Assembly: GCA_030836535.1 (NCBI GenBank)
Contig: JAURPT010000094.1
Span: forward strand, 1-38,598
Length of the DNA: 38,598 bases
Source of the DNA: Alphaproteobacteria bacterium
GTDB taxonomy: Bacteria > Pseudomonadota > Alphaproteobacteria > SMXS01
Reading direction: 5' to 3'
Both the position numbers and the translations under genes were made by a program. This document shows, piece by piece, positions 18,312 to 25,834 of the stretch. Below the pieces are notes generated by a model that was given only the letters and a program-made list of their open reading frames with translations, did not search any database and was not told the DNA's origin. Every line of letters starts with the position of its first letter. Within the stretch, counting starts at the first letter, position 1.

Positions 18312-19514
18312 GTGAGCCGCTTTAACCGTTTCAGGAAGAAACCGGAAAATATGTTGTTGCTGATGGCCGTTGGCGTGCCATTGAGCTTCGACGTCTGGCG
18401 CACGCTGCTTAACAATTTTGCCATTGAACGGGTTGCCTTTACTGGCGATCTGATCGGCATTTTGCAGAGCCTGCGCGAAGTGCCTGGCTTCCTGGTTTTT
18501 ACGGCAATTTTCGTCCTGTTGCTCATCCGGGAACAACGCTTTGCCGTGCTGGCACTGGCAACCATGGGGCTTGGCACGGCGCTGACAGGCTTTTTCCCCA
18601 GCGTCTACGGGCTTTATTTTACCACCATCATTATGAGCATCGGCTTCCACTATTTCGAGGCGGTTCAGACATCGCTATCTCTGCAATGGCTGCCCAAAGA
18701 ACGCGCGCCGGTTGTTATGGGACGGCTTATCAGTGTGGGGGCTTTTGGTGGGTTGGTGACGTTCGGGTTCATCTACCTGGCGTATGACACCCTGAAACTT
18801 GATTTCACCTGGCTGTATTTGATTGGCGGTGGGGCGACGATGATGGTGGCTTTTGCAGCCTATAGCCTGTTTCCCAGGTTCGAGAGCCACACAGCCCAGC
18901 GCAAAACCATTGTGCTGCGTAAACGCTATTGGCTCTATTATGCGCTGACCTTTATGGCAGGGGCGCGGCGGCAAATCTTCGTTGTCTTCGCCGGCTTTAT
19001 GATGGTCGAGCGCTTTGGCTTTGCGGTGCACGACATGGCGTTGCTGTTTTTAGCCAATGGGGTGATGTCGATGCTGCTGGCACCGCGCATTGGCAGGCTG
19101 ATTGCCTATTGGGGTGAACGCAAATCACTAACAGTGGAATATATCGGGCTCATTGCGGTCTTCCTGGGCTATGCCTTCGTCGGCAGCGCAGAGATGGCCA
19201 TCTTCCTCTTCATTCTCGACCACGTGTTTTTCGCCATGGCGATCGCCATCAAAACCTATTTCCAGAAAATCGCAGACCCGGCAGATATTGCCTCAACCGC
19301 CAGTGTTGGGTTTTCCATCAACCATGTGGCAGCTGTCGTTATTCCCGCCGTTTTTGGGCTGATCTGGATGGTGGCACCATCCATGGTCTTCTTCTTGGGG
19401 GCAAGTATGGCGGCGGTATCATTGATGCTCTCTCGCCTCATTCCGCCCAACCCGGAACCGGGGGCGGAAGTCTATTGGCCGGGGCGCCTGCAGGGGGCAC
19501 CCGCAGGCGAATAG
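18312..19514 (+). CDS. Major facilitator superfamily transporter
   Basis: This 400-residue protein is a polytopic inner-membrane transporter. Ten to twelve hydrophobic segments can be traced, with a half-break around residues 190-208 (basic loop AQRKTIVLRKRY). A motif-A-like loop occurs in the second half (GRLIAYWGERKS, 261-272), which supports the MFS call. The start is the GTG at 18312 after GGGGAGG; a TTG at 18282 would add 10 residues with a poorer site. It is divergent from the M17 aminopeptidase (114 bases between). The substrate is unknown; peptides, sugars or drugs are all possible. It does not look like AmpG, which is larger with 14 segments. Confidence 0.8.
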   Translation: MSRFNRFRKKPENMLLLMAVGVPLSFDVWRTLLNNFAIERVAFTGDLIGILQSLREVPGFLVFTAIFVLLLIREQRFAVLALATMGLGTALTGFFPSVYGLYFTTIIMSIGFHYFEAVQTSLSLQWLPKERAPVVMGRLISVGAFGGLVTFGFIYLAYDTLKLDFTWLYLIGGGATMMVAFAAYSLFPRFESHTAQRKTIVLRKRYWLYYALTFMAGARRQIFVVFAGFMMVERFGFAVHDMALLFLANGVMSMLLAPRIGRLIAYWGERKSLTVEYIGLIAVFLGYAFVGSAEMAIFLFILDHVFFAMAIAIKTYFQKIADPADIASTASVGFSINHVAAVVIPAVFGLIWMVAPSMVFFLGASMAAVSLMLSRLIPPNPEPGAEVYWPGRLQGAPAGE

Positions 19515-19539
19515 TCTAGTAATCCAGTTGATAAACAAG

Positions 19540-19559
19540 ATTGTGCAGGAGTGCACAAT
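19540..19559. promoter_or_regulatory. Perfect inverted repeat, candidate operator of the ACAD cluster
   Basis: Two perfect 8-base arms, ATTGTGCA (19540-19547) and TGCACAAT (19552-19559), are separated by GGAG. The site lies 75 bases before the acyl-CoA dehydrogenase ATG and after the MFS stop, where a promoter should be. The TTGT...ACAA arrangement is compatible with a GntR/FadR-type or MarR/TetR-type repressor site; no regulator gene is in the window. A TTGATA (19528-19533) is nearby but has no well-placed -10 partner. Confidence 0.55.
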
Positions 19560-19633
19560 TATGAGTCGACGCAGCGCGGCGGCTTCAATAGAGTTTGGCC
19601 CACATTCATTACATTTCGAGGCAGGAGGGAACC

Positions 19634-20923
19634 ATGGCCTGGGACTTTGAAACAGACGCCGAATATCAAGAAAAACTCGACTGGGCAGCAGACTTTGTCC
19701 GTGAAGAAGTGCAGCCCCTGCAGTTCGTTATTGACCACGCGCTCGACATGAAAGACCCTCTGCGCAACAAGCTGATCAAGCCCTTGCAGGAAAAGGTTAA
19801 AGAAAAAGGCCTGTGGGCCTGCCATCTCGGCCCCGAACTCGGCGGCCCGGGTTATGGTCAGGTCAAGTTGGGCCTGCTGAACGAAATTCTCGGCGGTGCA
19901 GGCTTTGCTCCTGTCGTGTTCGGCTGCCAGGCACCGGATACAGGTAATGCCGAAATTCTCGCCCATTACGGTACGGAAGAGCACAAGGAAAAATACCTTA
20001 AGCCACTGCTGAACAATGAAATCTGCTCCTGCTTCTCCATGACGGAGCCGCAGGGCGGCGCTGACCCCAAAGTCTTCAAAACCACTGCTGTGCTGGAAGG
20101 CGATGAATGGGTCATTAATGGTGAAAAGTGGTTTTCTTCCAACGCCCGCTGGTCAGAATTCCTGATCGTGATGTGCGTCACCGAACCGGATGCCGCACCC
20201 TATAACAAGATGTCCATGATCATCGTGCCGACCAACACGCCGGGTGTGAACATCATCCGCAATGTCGGCGTTGGTGAGGAGGAAGAAGGCAGCCACGCCT
20301 ATATTCGCTACGAAAATGTGCGCGTACCGGCCGAAAACATTCTCGGTGGTCGCGGTGAGGCCTTTGCCGTGGCCCAGACGCGACTGGGCGGTGGGCGTAT
20401 TCACCACGCCATGCGCACCATTGGTCAGGTTCAAAAAAGCTTCGACATGATGTGCGAACGCGTGCTGTCTCGTGAAACGCAGGGCGAACTTCTGGCCAAG
20501 AAGCAGATGGTGCAGGAAAAGATCGCCGATAGCTGGATGGACATTCAGCAGTTCCGTCTGCTGGTGCTGCAGACCGCCTGGAAGATCGACAAATATCAGG
20601 ATTATCTGATGGTCCGTAAGGACATCGCGGCCGTGAAGGCTGCCATGCCGCGTGTCTTCCATGATGTTGCTGCCCGTGCCCTGCAGATCCACGGTTCACT
20701 TGGCGTGTCTGGTGAAATGCCGTTCTCGCGCCAGGTGATTGAAAGCTTCCATATGGCACTGGCCGATGGCCCGACGGAAGTGCACAAGGTGACCGTCGCC
20801 CGTCAGGTGCTGCGCGATTACAATGGCACGAATGGTATGTTCCCGACTCGCCACATTCCGGCACTGCGGGAAGAGGCCATTAAGCGCTTTGCCGATGTCA
20901 TTGAAGATGCCGTGAACGCCTAA
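19634..20923 (+). CDS. Acyl-CoA dehydrogenase, ACAD10/11 or LvaC-like
   Basis: This FAD enzyme of 429 residues belongs to the acyl-CoA dehydrogenase fold: an N-terminal helical domain, the flavin segment CFSMTEPQGGADP (133-145), the middle beta domain with VINGEKWFSSNA, and a C-terminal helical domain with QIHGSLGVSGEMP. At the usual position of the catalytic Glu (YEGT in short- and medium-chain enzymes) it has LADGPTEVHK, with Asp378. The DGPxEVH form is that of ACAD10/ACAD11 and the bacterial LvaC group. Those enzymes act with a kinase domain that phosphorylates a hydroxyacyl-CoA, and a matching kinase is encoded two genes downstream. The start at 19634 follows a strong AGGAGGG; the upstream extension is ignored. 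Confidence 0.92.
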   Translation: MAWDFETDAEYQEKLDWAADFVREEVQPLQFVIDHALDMKDPLRNKLIKPLQEKVKEKGLWACHLGPELGGPGYGQVKLGLLNEILGGAGFAPVVFGCQAPDTGNAEILAHYGTEEHKEKYLKPLLNNEICSCFSMTEPQGGADPKVFKTTAVLEGDEWVINGEKWFSSNARWSEFLIVMCVTEPDAAPYNKMSMIIVPTNTPGVNIIRNVGVGEEEEGSHAYIRYENVRVPAENILGGRGEAFAVAQTRLGGGRIHHAMRTIGQVQKSFDMMCERVLSRETQGELLAKKQMVQEKIADSWMDIQQFRLLVLQTAWKIDKYQDYLMVRKDIAAVKAAMPRVFHDVAARALQIHGSLGVSGEMPFSRQVIESFHMALADGPTEVHKVTVARQVLRDYNGTNGMFPTRHIPALREEAIKRFADVIEDAVNA

Positions 20924-20951
20924 GGCGCTCACCCAGCGGAGGAGGAAAGAC

Positions 20952-21848
20952 ATGGCGAATATGCCAGCCTTGACCATTGTGGCTACACCTGGCCGTCGTC
21001 AGAAGATGATCGATTTGGCAGTAGAAGCCGAAGAACGCGGCTTTAAGGGCATCTATGTGCCCAGCCTGTCGGCACTTATGCCGTTTTGCCAGGCGCTGTT
21101 GTCTGCGACCAAAAAGATCTGGGTCGGCACAGCCATCCAGCCAATCTATGTGCAGCATCCGCGGGAGCTCGCGGCCACAGCCGCCTTCCTTCACGAGATG
21201 TCCGAAGGACGTTTTCGCATGGGCCTGGGTGTGTCGCACGCCCCGGTTTATGACCGGCTAAACCTGAATGTCGGCAAGCCCTTGTCTGACATGCGCGATT
21301 ATGTTGCCGGCATGCGGGCGCAGGAAGATGTCGGTGAATTGCCGCCGATCATCCTGGCCACTTTGCGCAACAAGATGCTCACCATGTCGGGCGAGATTGC
21401 CCAGGGCGCCATCTGGGCCAATGGTGCGCGGTCTTATGTGCCGGGCCAGCTGGCAGCCACAGGCGTTACGCCGGGGGATGACTTCTTTGTCTCCAACATG
21501 CAGCCCACAGTGGTTGATGAAGACCGTGACGCCGCAGGCGCTGTCCACAAGCGGACGCTGACCGGCTATTTGATGTTGCCGAACTATCGCAATTACTGGC
21601 GTGAAGCCGGTTATGCGGACGGCATCGACCGGGTAGAGGCCTCATTGGCTGCAGAAGACGGCGCCTTTTTGCCGGACCTGATGAGTGACGACTGGCTTTC
21701 AGACGTCACGCTTTATGGGTCCGCAGATTATATTCGCGATGAAGTGCAAAAGAGCCTGGACCATGGCATCACGCCTATTCTGGTGCCATCATCAACCTCG
21801 GGCGGTATGTCCAAGGGTATAAGGGAAGTCTTCGACGTCTTTGCCTAG
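20952..21848 (+). CDS. LLM-class (luciferase-like) flavin- or F420-dependent oxidoreductase
   Basis: This 298-residue protein has the bacterial luciferase-like TIM-barrel fold seen in F420-dependent reductases and FMN monooxygenases. Family landmarks are AEERGFKGIYVPS near the start, IWVGTAIQPIYVQHPRELAATAAFLHEMSEGRFRMGLGVSH in the middle, and NGARSYVPGQLAA. Overall it resembles the F420-dependent LLM group more than two-component monooxygenases, but cofactor cannot be settled by eye. It has a strong GGAGGAGG ribosome site and lies 28 bases after the dehydrogenase gene and 31 bases before the kinase gene, so it belongs to the same operon. Its step in the pathway is unknown. A Ddn-like F420-type protein is encoded about 1.2 kb further on. 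Confidence 0.88.
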   Translation: MANMPALTIVATPGRRQKMIDLAVEAEERGFKGIYVPSLSALMPFCQALLSATKKIWVGTAIQPIYVQHPRELAATAAFLHEMSEGRFRMGLGVSHAPVYDRLNLNVGKPLSDMRDYVAGMRAQEDVGELPPIILATLRNKMLTMSGEIAQGAIWANGARSYVPGQLAATGVTPGDDFFVSNMQPTVVDEDRDAAGAVHKRTLTGYLMLPNYRNYWREAGYADGIDRVEASLAAEDGAFLPDLMSDDWLSDVTLYGSADYIRDEVQKSLDHGITPILVPSSTSGGMSKGIREVFDVFA

Positions 21849-21879
21849 GCGCCGACGGGGAAATTAAAGAGAACACATA

Positions 21880-22956
21880 ATGGCAGATGAACGTACAGTA
21901 TCCGCAGGTGAAACAGTTGACGTGGCAGAACGCCACCAGTTCGAGGTCAAAAACCTCGAACGGTTTATGGAAGAACATGTCGAAGATTTTCGTGGCCCAC
22001 TAACCGTGGGCCAGTTTGCCGGTGGGCAATCCAACCCCACCTATAAGCTCGAAGCCCCTTCTGGTGAATATGTGCTGCGCCGCAAACCGCCGGGAACATT
22101 GCTTAAGTCGGCCCACGCGGTGGACCGTGAATATCGGGTGATGAAAGCCCTGAACCAGACGGATTTCCCCGTGCCGCATATGTGCGCCTATTCCGACGAT
22201 GAAAGCATTGTGGGGACTGAGTTCTTCATCATGACCTTCATGCCGGGCCGTGTGTTCTGGGACCCCACCATGCCAGACGTGGCCAAGGGTGACCGCACCA
22301 AGATGTATGACTCGATGAACGAGACCTTGGCCAAGCTTCACTCTTACGACTACAAGGAGTTGGGCCTTGAAGGCTATGGCAAGGAGGGCAATTATATTGC
22401 CCGTCAGATCCATACCTGGACTCGGCAATACAAGAATTCTGAAACCCAGCAGATTGATGAAATGGACGCCCTCATAGAGTGGCTGCCTGCTCATAACAAT
22501 ACGCCGGATGAAACCCGCATCGTGCATGGCGACTATGCCCCACATAATGTGATGTTCCACCCGACCGCACCGCGCGTTCAGGCGGTGCTGGACTGGGAAA
22601 TTTCAACCCTGGGCAACCCGATTGGCGACCTGACCTATAACACCATGAACTGGTACGGCCCAGCTACCTCAACCGGCCGCCCGAACTTCTCCGGTGTTGA
22701 TCTGGACTCGCTCGGCATTCCATCATTCGACGACTACATTGCCAAATATTGCGAACGCACGGGGCGCGACGGCATTGAGAACATCCACTTCTACAAGGCC
22801 TATAATCTGTTCCGTCTGGCGGCCATTCTGCAGGGCATTGTTGGCCGCGTGCGCGACGGCACAGCCAACGACCCGAATGCCGCCCAGAACGCCGCCCGCG
22901 TTATCCCGCTGGCCCAGCGCGCCTGGGAAGAAGCCCAGCTGGCTGAAAAAGGCTAA
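21880..22956 (+). CDS. Aminoglycoside-phosphotransferase-fold kinase, ACAD10/11 N-domain or LvaA-like
   Basis: This 358-residue protein has a small-molecule kinase fold: a glycine-rich loop GGQSNPTY (48-55), the nucleotide-binding segment YVLRRKPPG (64-72), a catalytic loop HGDYAPHNVM (216-225, Asp218 and Asn223) and the metal site LDWE (Asp238). It is not likely to be a resistance enzyme. The same fold is fused to acyl-CoA dehydrogenase in ACAD10/11 and is LvaA in the Pseudomonas levulinate pathway, where it phosphorylates 4-hydroxyacyl-CoA. Here the kinase and dehydrogenase are separate genes of one operon. The small LvaB partner needed by LvaA is not seen. A terminator follows 14 bases after the stop. 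Confidence 0.9.
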   Translation: MADERTVSAGETVDVAERHQFEVKNLERFMEEHVEDFRGPLTVGQFAGGQSNPTYKLEAPSGEYVLRRKPPGTLLKSAHAVDREYRVMKALNQTDFPVPHMCAYSDDESIVGTEFFIMTFMPGRVFWDPTMPDVAKGDRTKMYDSMNETLAKLHSYDYKELGLEGYGKEGNYIARQIHTWTRQYKNSETQQIDEMDALIEWLPAHNNTPDETRIVHGDYAPHNVMFHPTAPRVQAVLDWEISTLGNPIGDLTYNTMNWYGPATSTGRPNFSGVDLDSLGIPSFDDYIAKYCERTGRDGIENIHFYKAYNLFRLAAILQGIVGRVRDGTANDPNAAQNAARVIPLAQRAWEEAQLAEKG

Positions 22957-22970
22957 GGGCCAGCGGCATA

Positions 22971-23009
22971 AATGAAAAGGGCTCGGCTATTCGCCGGGCC
23001 CTTTTCATT
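22971..23009. terminator. Long bidirectional terminator hairpin
   Basis: The 17-base arms 22971-22987 and 22993-23009 pair completely except for one G-T pair, around a 5-base loop. Each arm begins with AATGAAAAGGGC or its complement, so either strand gives a GC stem flanked by A and T runs. It sits between convergent genes (kinase and Ddn-like) and should end both transcripts. Confidence 0.85.
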
Positions 23010-23034
23010 TGGGGTAGGTTCTCTGATCAGCTGA

Positions 23035-23490
23035 CTAGGCTTTCTCCAGCACCACCACGGGGATTTCGCGGCCCTGTGCCTTTTCAACATAGTCGTTATA
23101 GCCGGGGTTCATGGTGGCCATCATGTCCCATAGTTTCTGGCGTTCTTCACCCTCAGTAATGCGGGCGGTGGCGGCAAATTGGTCGGGCCCAACCATCACG
23201 GCGACATTGGGGTCGGCCTCCAGGTTCAAATACCAGGCAGGGTGCGTGGGCGCCCCGGCCTTGGAGGCAATGATCACATATCCCCCATCGGCTTCTCCAT
23301 AGACCAACGGCAGGGTTATGGCCTTGCCAGACTTGCGGCCTTTGGTGACCAGAAGCAGCGCCGTCATGGGTGGGCCATCTCGGCCTGGCATCTGCCACAG
23401 ATGGCCATCTTCACCATTGCTGTCGAGATATTCCTTCACATGGCTGCTGATGAAATCTGGCAGGTGGTCGGGGACGGAAAATTCCAACAT
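23035..23490 (-). CDS. Ddn-like deazaflavin (F420)-dependent oxidoreductase
   Basis: This small split-beta-barrel protein (151 residues) belongs to the family named after mycobacterial Ddn, the F420H2-dependent nitroreductase/quinone reductase. The diagnostic stretch is TKGRKSGKAITLPLVYG followed by DGGYVIIASKAGAPTHPAWYLNLEADP (about residues 49-93), which lines the F420 site in characterised members. The start ATG at 23490 has a GGAG site about 6 bases upstream. It is the last gene of a minus-strand run, 9 bases after the MDR reductase. In a proteobacterium this family hints that F420 or a similar deazaflavin is made, though some members bind other flavins. Confidence 0.9.
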   Translation of the reverse strand: MLEFSVPDHLPDFISSHVKEYLDSNGEDGHLWQMPGRDGPPMTALLLVTKGRKSGKAITLPLVYGEADGGYVIIASKAGAPTHPAWYLNLEADPNVAVMVGPDQFAATARITEGEERQKLWDMMATMNPGYNDYVEKAQGREIPVVVLEKA

Positions 23491-23499
23491 GAGACTCTC

Positions 23500-24522
23500 C
23501 TAGTCGTTGACGCGGACAATGCGCTTGCCGCGGTTTTCACCGGCCAACAGGCCGATCAGCGCATCGGGGACATTCTCAAATCCATCGACGATATCTTCCA
23601 GCACATGGATTTTGCCGGCATCCACCCATTCCTTCAGCTGGTTGATGGCATCGGTACGGGTGCCGACGGACGAGCCTGCAAAAAAGTCTGAGACGATAAA
23701 GCCACGCATGGTCAGTCGTTTGACCACGAGCAGGCCAGGCACGCCGCGCGGGCCCGCCTGTGGCGGGGCGCCATCATAGCTTGACACCGCCCCGCAGCAG
23801 GAAATGCGGCCATAAATGTTCATCTGGAACAGGGCGGCCTCCAGAATTTCACCGCCCGTATTGTCGAAATAACAATCGATGCCGTTCGGGCAGGCTTCTT
23901 TCAGGTCCTTGAACACGCTGCCATTGCGATAGTTCACCGCGGCATCAAAGCCTAATTCATTCACCAGCCAGTCGCATTTTTCGTCGCTGCCTGCCGTGCC
24001 AACGACGCGGCAGCCTTTGATCTTGGCAATCTGGCCCACGATGGTGCCCACGGCACCAGCGGCTGCAGAAACCAATACGGTTTCGCCTGCCTTGGGTTGG
24101 CAAATCTCCAGGAAACCGAAATAGGCGGTCAAGCCGGTGACGCCATAGATGCTGAGCAGATGCGTCTTGGGTTCAATATGGGGCTGCTTCTGACACACAC
24201 TGCCGGGCAGAGCCGCATATTCGCGCCAGCCCCCATCGGCGGAAATCAGATCGCCTGCTTGAAAATTTGGATCATTGGATTCTAAAACCTCGCCGAGAAT
24301 GCCGCCTGCCATTACCTGGCCGCCTTCAATGGCATCGCGATAGGTTGCGCCCTGCATCCAGGCGCGGTTGGCCGCGTCGAGCGAGATGTAGCGTGTTTTG
24401 ACCAGAATTTCCCCGTCCCCCGGCGTAGGGATGGGGGCTGTCTCCAGCTTAAAATTGCTGTTGGTCAGTTTTCCCTGCGGAATTTCCGCCAGCACAAATT
24501 GGCGCATTTCGTTTGATGACAT
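23500..24522 (-). CDS. Zinc-free MDR-type NADP-dependent oxidoreductase (CurA/PTGR-like)
   Basis: This 340-residue medium-chain reductase resembles CurA, leukotriene B4 dehydrogenase and related enone reductases, which reduce alpha,beta-unsaturated ketones with NADPH. It starts MSSNEMRQFVLAEIPQGKLT at an ATG (24522) with strong GGAGGGG; an upstream extension is discarded. The family landmarks are ISLDAANRAWM (47-57), MAGGILGEVLES and the nucleotide-binding motif AAAGAVG (153-159). No catalytic zinc ligands are present. It is followed 9 bases later by the Ddn-like gene, so both probably act on the same substrate or detoxification task. Confidence 0.92.
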   Translation of the reverse strand: MSSNEMRQFVLAEIPQGKLTNSNFKLETAPIPTPGDGEILVKTRYISLDAANRAWMQGATYRDAIEGGQVMAGGILGEVLESNDPNFQAGDLISADGGWREYAALPGSVCQKQPHIEPKTHLLSIYGVTGLTAYFGFLEICQPKAGETVLVSAAAGAVGTIVGQIAKIKGCRVVGTAGSDEKCDWLVNELGFDAAVNYRNGSVFKDLKEACPNGIDCYFDNTGGEILEAALFQMNIYGRISCCGAVSSYDGAPPQAGPRGVPGLLVVKRLTMRGFIVSDFFAGSSVGTRTDAINQLKEWVDAGKIHVLEDIVDGFENVPDALIGLLAGENRGKRIVRVND

Positions 24523-24573
24523 TCTTCCCCTCCATAAACGGGTCATGTGACCCGGTAAATCCTTGTTGAGCCA

Positions 24574-25404
24574 TCAGGCCCGGCAGATCAATTGTGCCAC
24601 GGTAAAGTTCGCGCGCAAGCGTTTCCCGGCTTTGTGCAGCCTCTTTGGGTCTGGTTGCGGATATAGGTGCCCGCTGACTTGCGGCTGCTTGCCGGCAGTC
24701 TGGAACAGGCGGACCCACGACCGTGGTGCGGTGCCGATCACCCGGCCTCGCCGCCGATTTTCGGCAACGGTAACGCCGACAACCTGTCCGCTGGCATTGA
24801 AAATTGGCCCGCCGGACAGGCCGCCGAGCGAGCCAGAAAAATTGGGAAAGCGGCGCTTCTCCACATAGGCAATCACCGGCTCATCCGACCGGTGCCGCCC
24901 GGTCGTGATCATCCGTGCGCGCCCCACTGTAGTGGTGACGACGTCACCCGGCCGGCCCTGTGGGAAGCCGATATGAAAGGCTGTCTCACCAGCGGTTGGT
25001 GGGGCGCCCACCAGTTCAAAGGCGCTTTTGGTAGACGGGCCGGATATCAACGCCATGTCACTGTTGGGGTGAACCCACACATCGCGTGCAGGCTTCAACC
25101 AACGCTGGCCCGGCTGTACGAAGCCAACTTCGCTGCAGCCGGCGACAACATGGCGGGCGGTCATCCACAAGCCATGACGGTCAACCGCAAAGCCGGTGCC
25201 CGTACCATCCTGCACGCGGCCTTTGTCTTCGATATACATTTTGGGGTCACTGAAGCTGGGGCCGGGCAGGGGCGCACCCTCTGGGGCGGCCTGTTGCTCA
25301 GCGCCCTGCCGAGGCGTGCGCAGCTCAGGCGTACCCTCCTCGTCCAGGTTCCACCAGACGATGACCAGAATGATAAAGAGGTAAAAGGGAACCTCGCCGC
25401 GCAT
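24574..25404 (-). CDS. Membrane-anchored trypsin-like (S1C-type) serine protease
   Basis: The 276-residue protein has one N-terminal membrane segment (about 6-19, PFYLFIILVIVWWN), a Pro/Ala/Glu-rich linker, and a trypsin-like domain with an intact triad: His85 in TARHVV, Asp116 in NSDMAL and Ser197 in GLSGGP. There is no PDZ domain, unlike DegP or DegS, so this is a short stand-alone protease facing the periplasm. It starts two bases after the DUF350 stop and is probably coupled with it. The 51 bases between this gene and the MDR gene downstream hold no clear terminator. The substrate is unknown. Confidence 0.88.
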   Translation of the reverse strand: MRGEVPFYLFIILVIVWWNLDEEGTPELRTPRQGAEQQAAPEGAPLPGPSFSDPKMYIEDKGRVQDGTGTGFAVDRHGLWMTARHVVAGCSEVGFVQPGQRWLKPARDVWVHPNSDMALISGPSTKSAFELVGAPPTAGETAFHIGFPQGRPGDVVTTTVGRARMITTGRHRSDEPVIAYVEKRRFPNFSGSLGGLSGGPIFNASGQVVGVTVAENRRRGRVIGTAPRSWVRLFQTAGKQPQVSGHLYPQPDPKRLHKAGKRLRANFTVAQLICRA

Positions 25405-25406
25405 GC

Positions 25407-25820
25407 CTAGCCAGAAACCGCCGCCGCATTGATGGCAGCTGTTGTCAGTTTCACCGAGACCAATAGTACTGCCGAGGCCATATCACCGTCGGCCAAGCGA
25501 GCCGAGAGATTGCGCAGCACCTTGTCGACAATGAAGAAGGCAATGATTTGCAGCACCAGCGTCACCACACCCCACAGGACCACATCCAGCACGGAGACGG
25601 AAAAGGCCAGCACGAAGGCAAGTGGGATGGCCATGCCAAGGATAGTCCCGCCCAGCGAGAGGCTGACGGCCACATTACCCTGACGGATCAGCGCCAGATC
25701 ATCATGGGGCGTCACCAGCATGTAAAGCCGCACGCCCAGCAGCAGGATCACAAAGGCGGCCGCACTGTGTGCCATCAGATAAGGAAAGCCGTTCAGGAAC
25801 GACTGGAACAAGGCATCCAT
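25407..25820 (-). CDS. DUF350 family inner-membrane protein
   Basis: This 137-residue membrane protein has four hydrophobic segments (about 14-34, 52-72, 76-98 and 113-133) in two repeats. The loops DDLALIRQGNVAVSLSLGGTILGMAIPLAF and DGDMASAVLLVSVKLTTAAINAA match the DUF350 (YjfL) pattern. Function of the family is unknown. It lies 14 bases after the alcohol dehydrogenase and 2 bases before the protease gene, on the same strand. The DUF350-protease coupling suggests the two work together at the membrane. Confidence 0.85.
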   Translation of the reverse strand: MDALFQSFLNGFPYLMAHSAAAFVILLLGVRLYMLVTPHDDLALIRQGNVAVSLSLGGTILGMAIPLAFVLAFSVSVLDVVLWGVVTLVLQIIAFFIVDKVLRNLSARLADGDMASAVLLVSVKLTTAAINAAAVSG

Positions 25821-25834
25821 GGTTCGATCCCCGT

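Noticed and set aside
18198-18650. N-terminal extension of the M17 aminopeptidase frame
   Set aside because: The extra 151 residues lie antisense to the MFS gene and are low-complexity; the family start fits the ATG at 18197.
18312-19514. The MFS protein as an AmpG muropeptide permease
   Set aside because: The location is tempting, but AmpG is larger with 14 segments, and no AmpG motif is visible; substrate left open.
21880-22956. The APH-fold protein as an antibiotic-resistance enzyme
   Set aside because: Its operon partners are an ACAD10/11-like dehydrogenase and an LLM enzyme, and the flanking motifs match the acyl-CoA-linked kinase group rather than aminoglycoside enzymes.
24667-25410. 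A 247-residue plus-strand frame opposite the protease
   Set aside because: It mirrors the protease gene, which has an intact catalytic triad; the antisense translation shows no recognisable motif.
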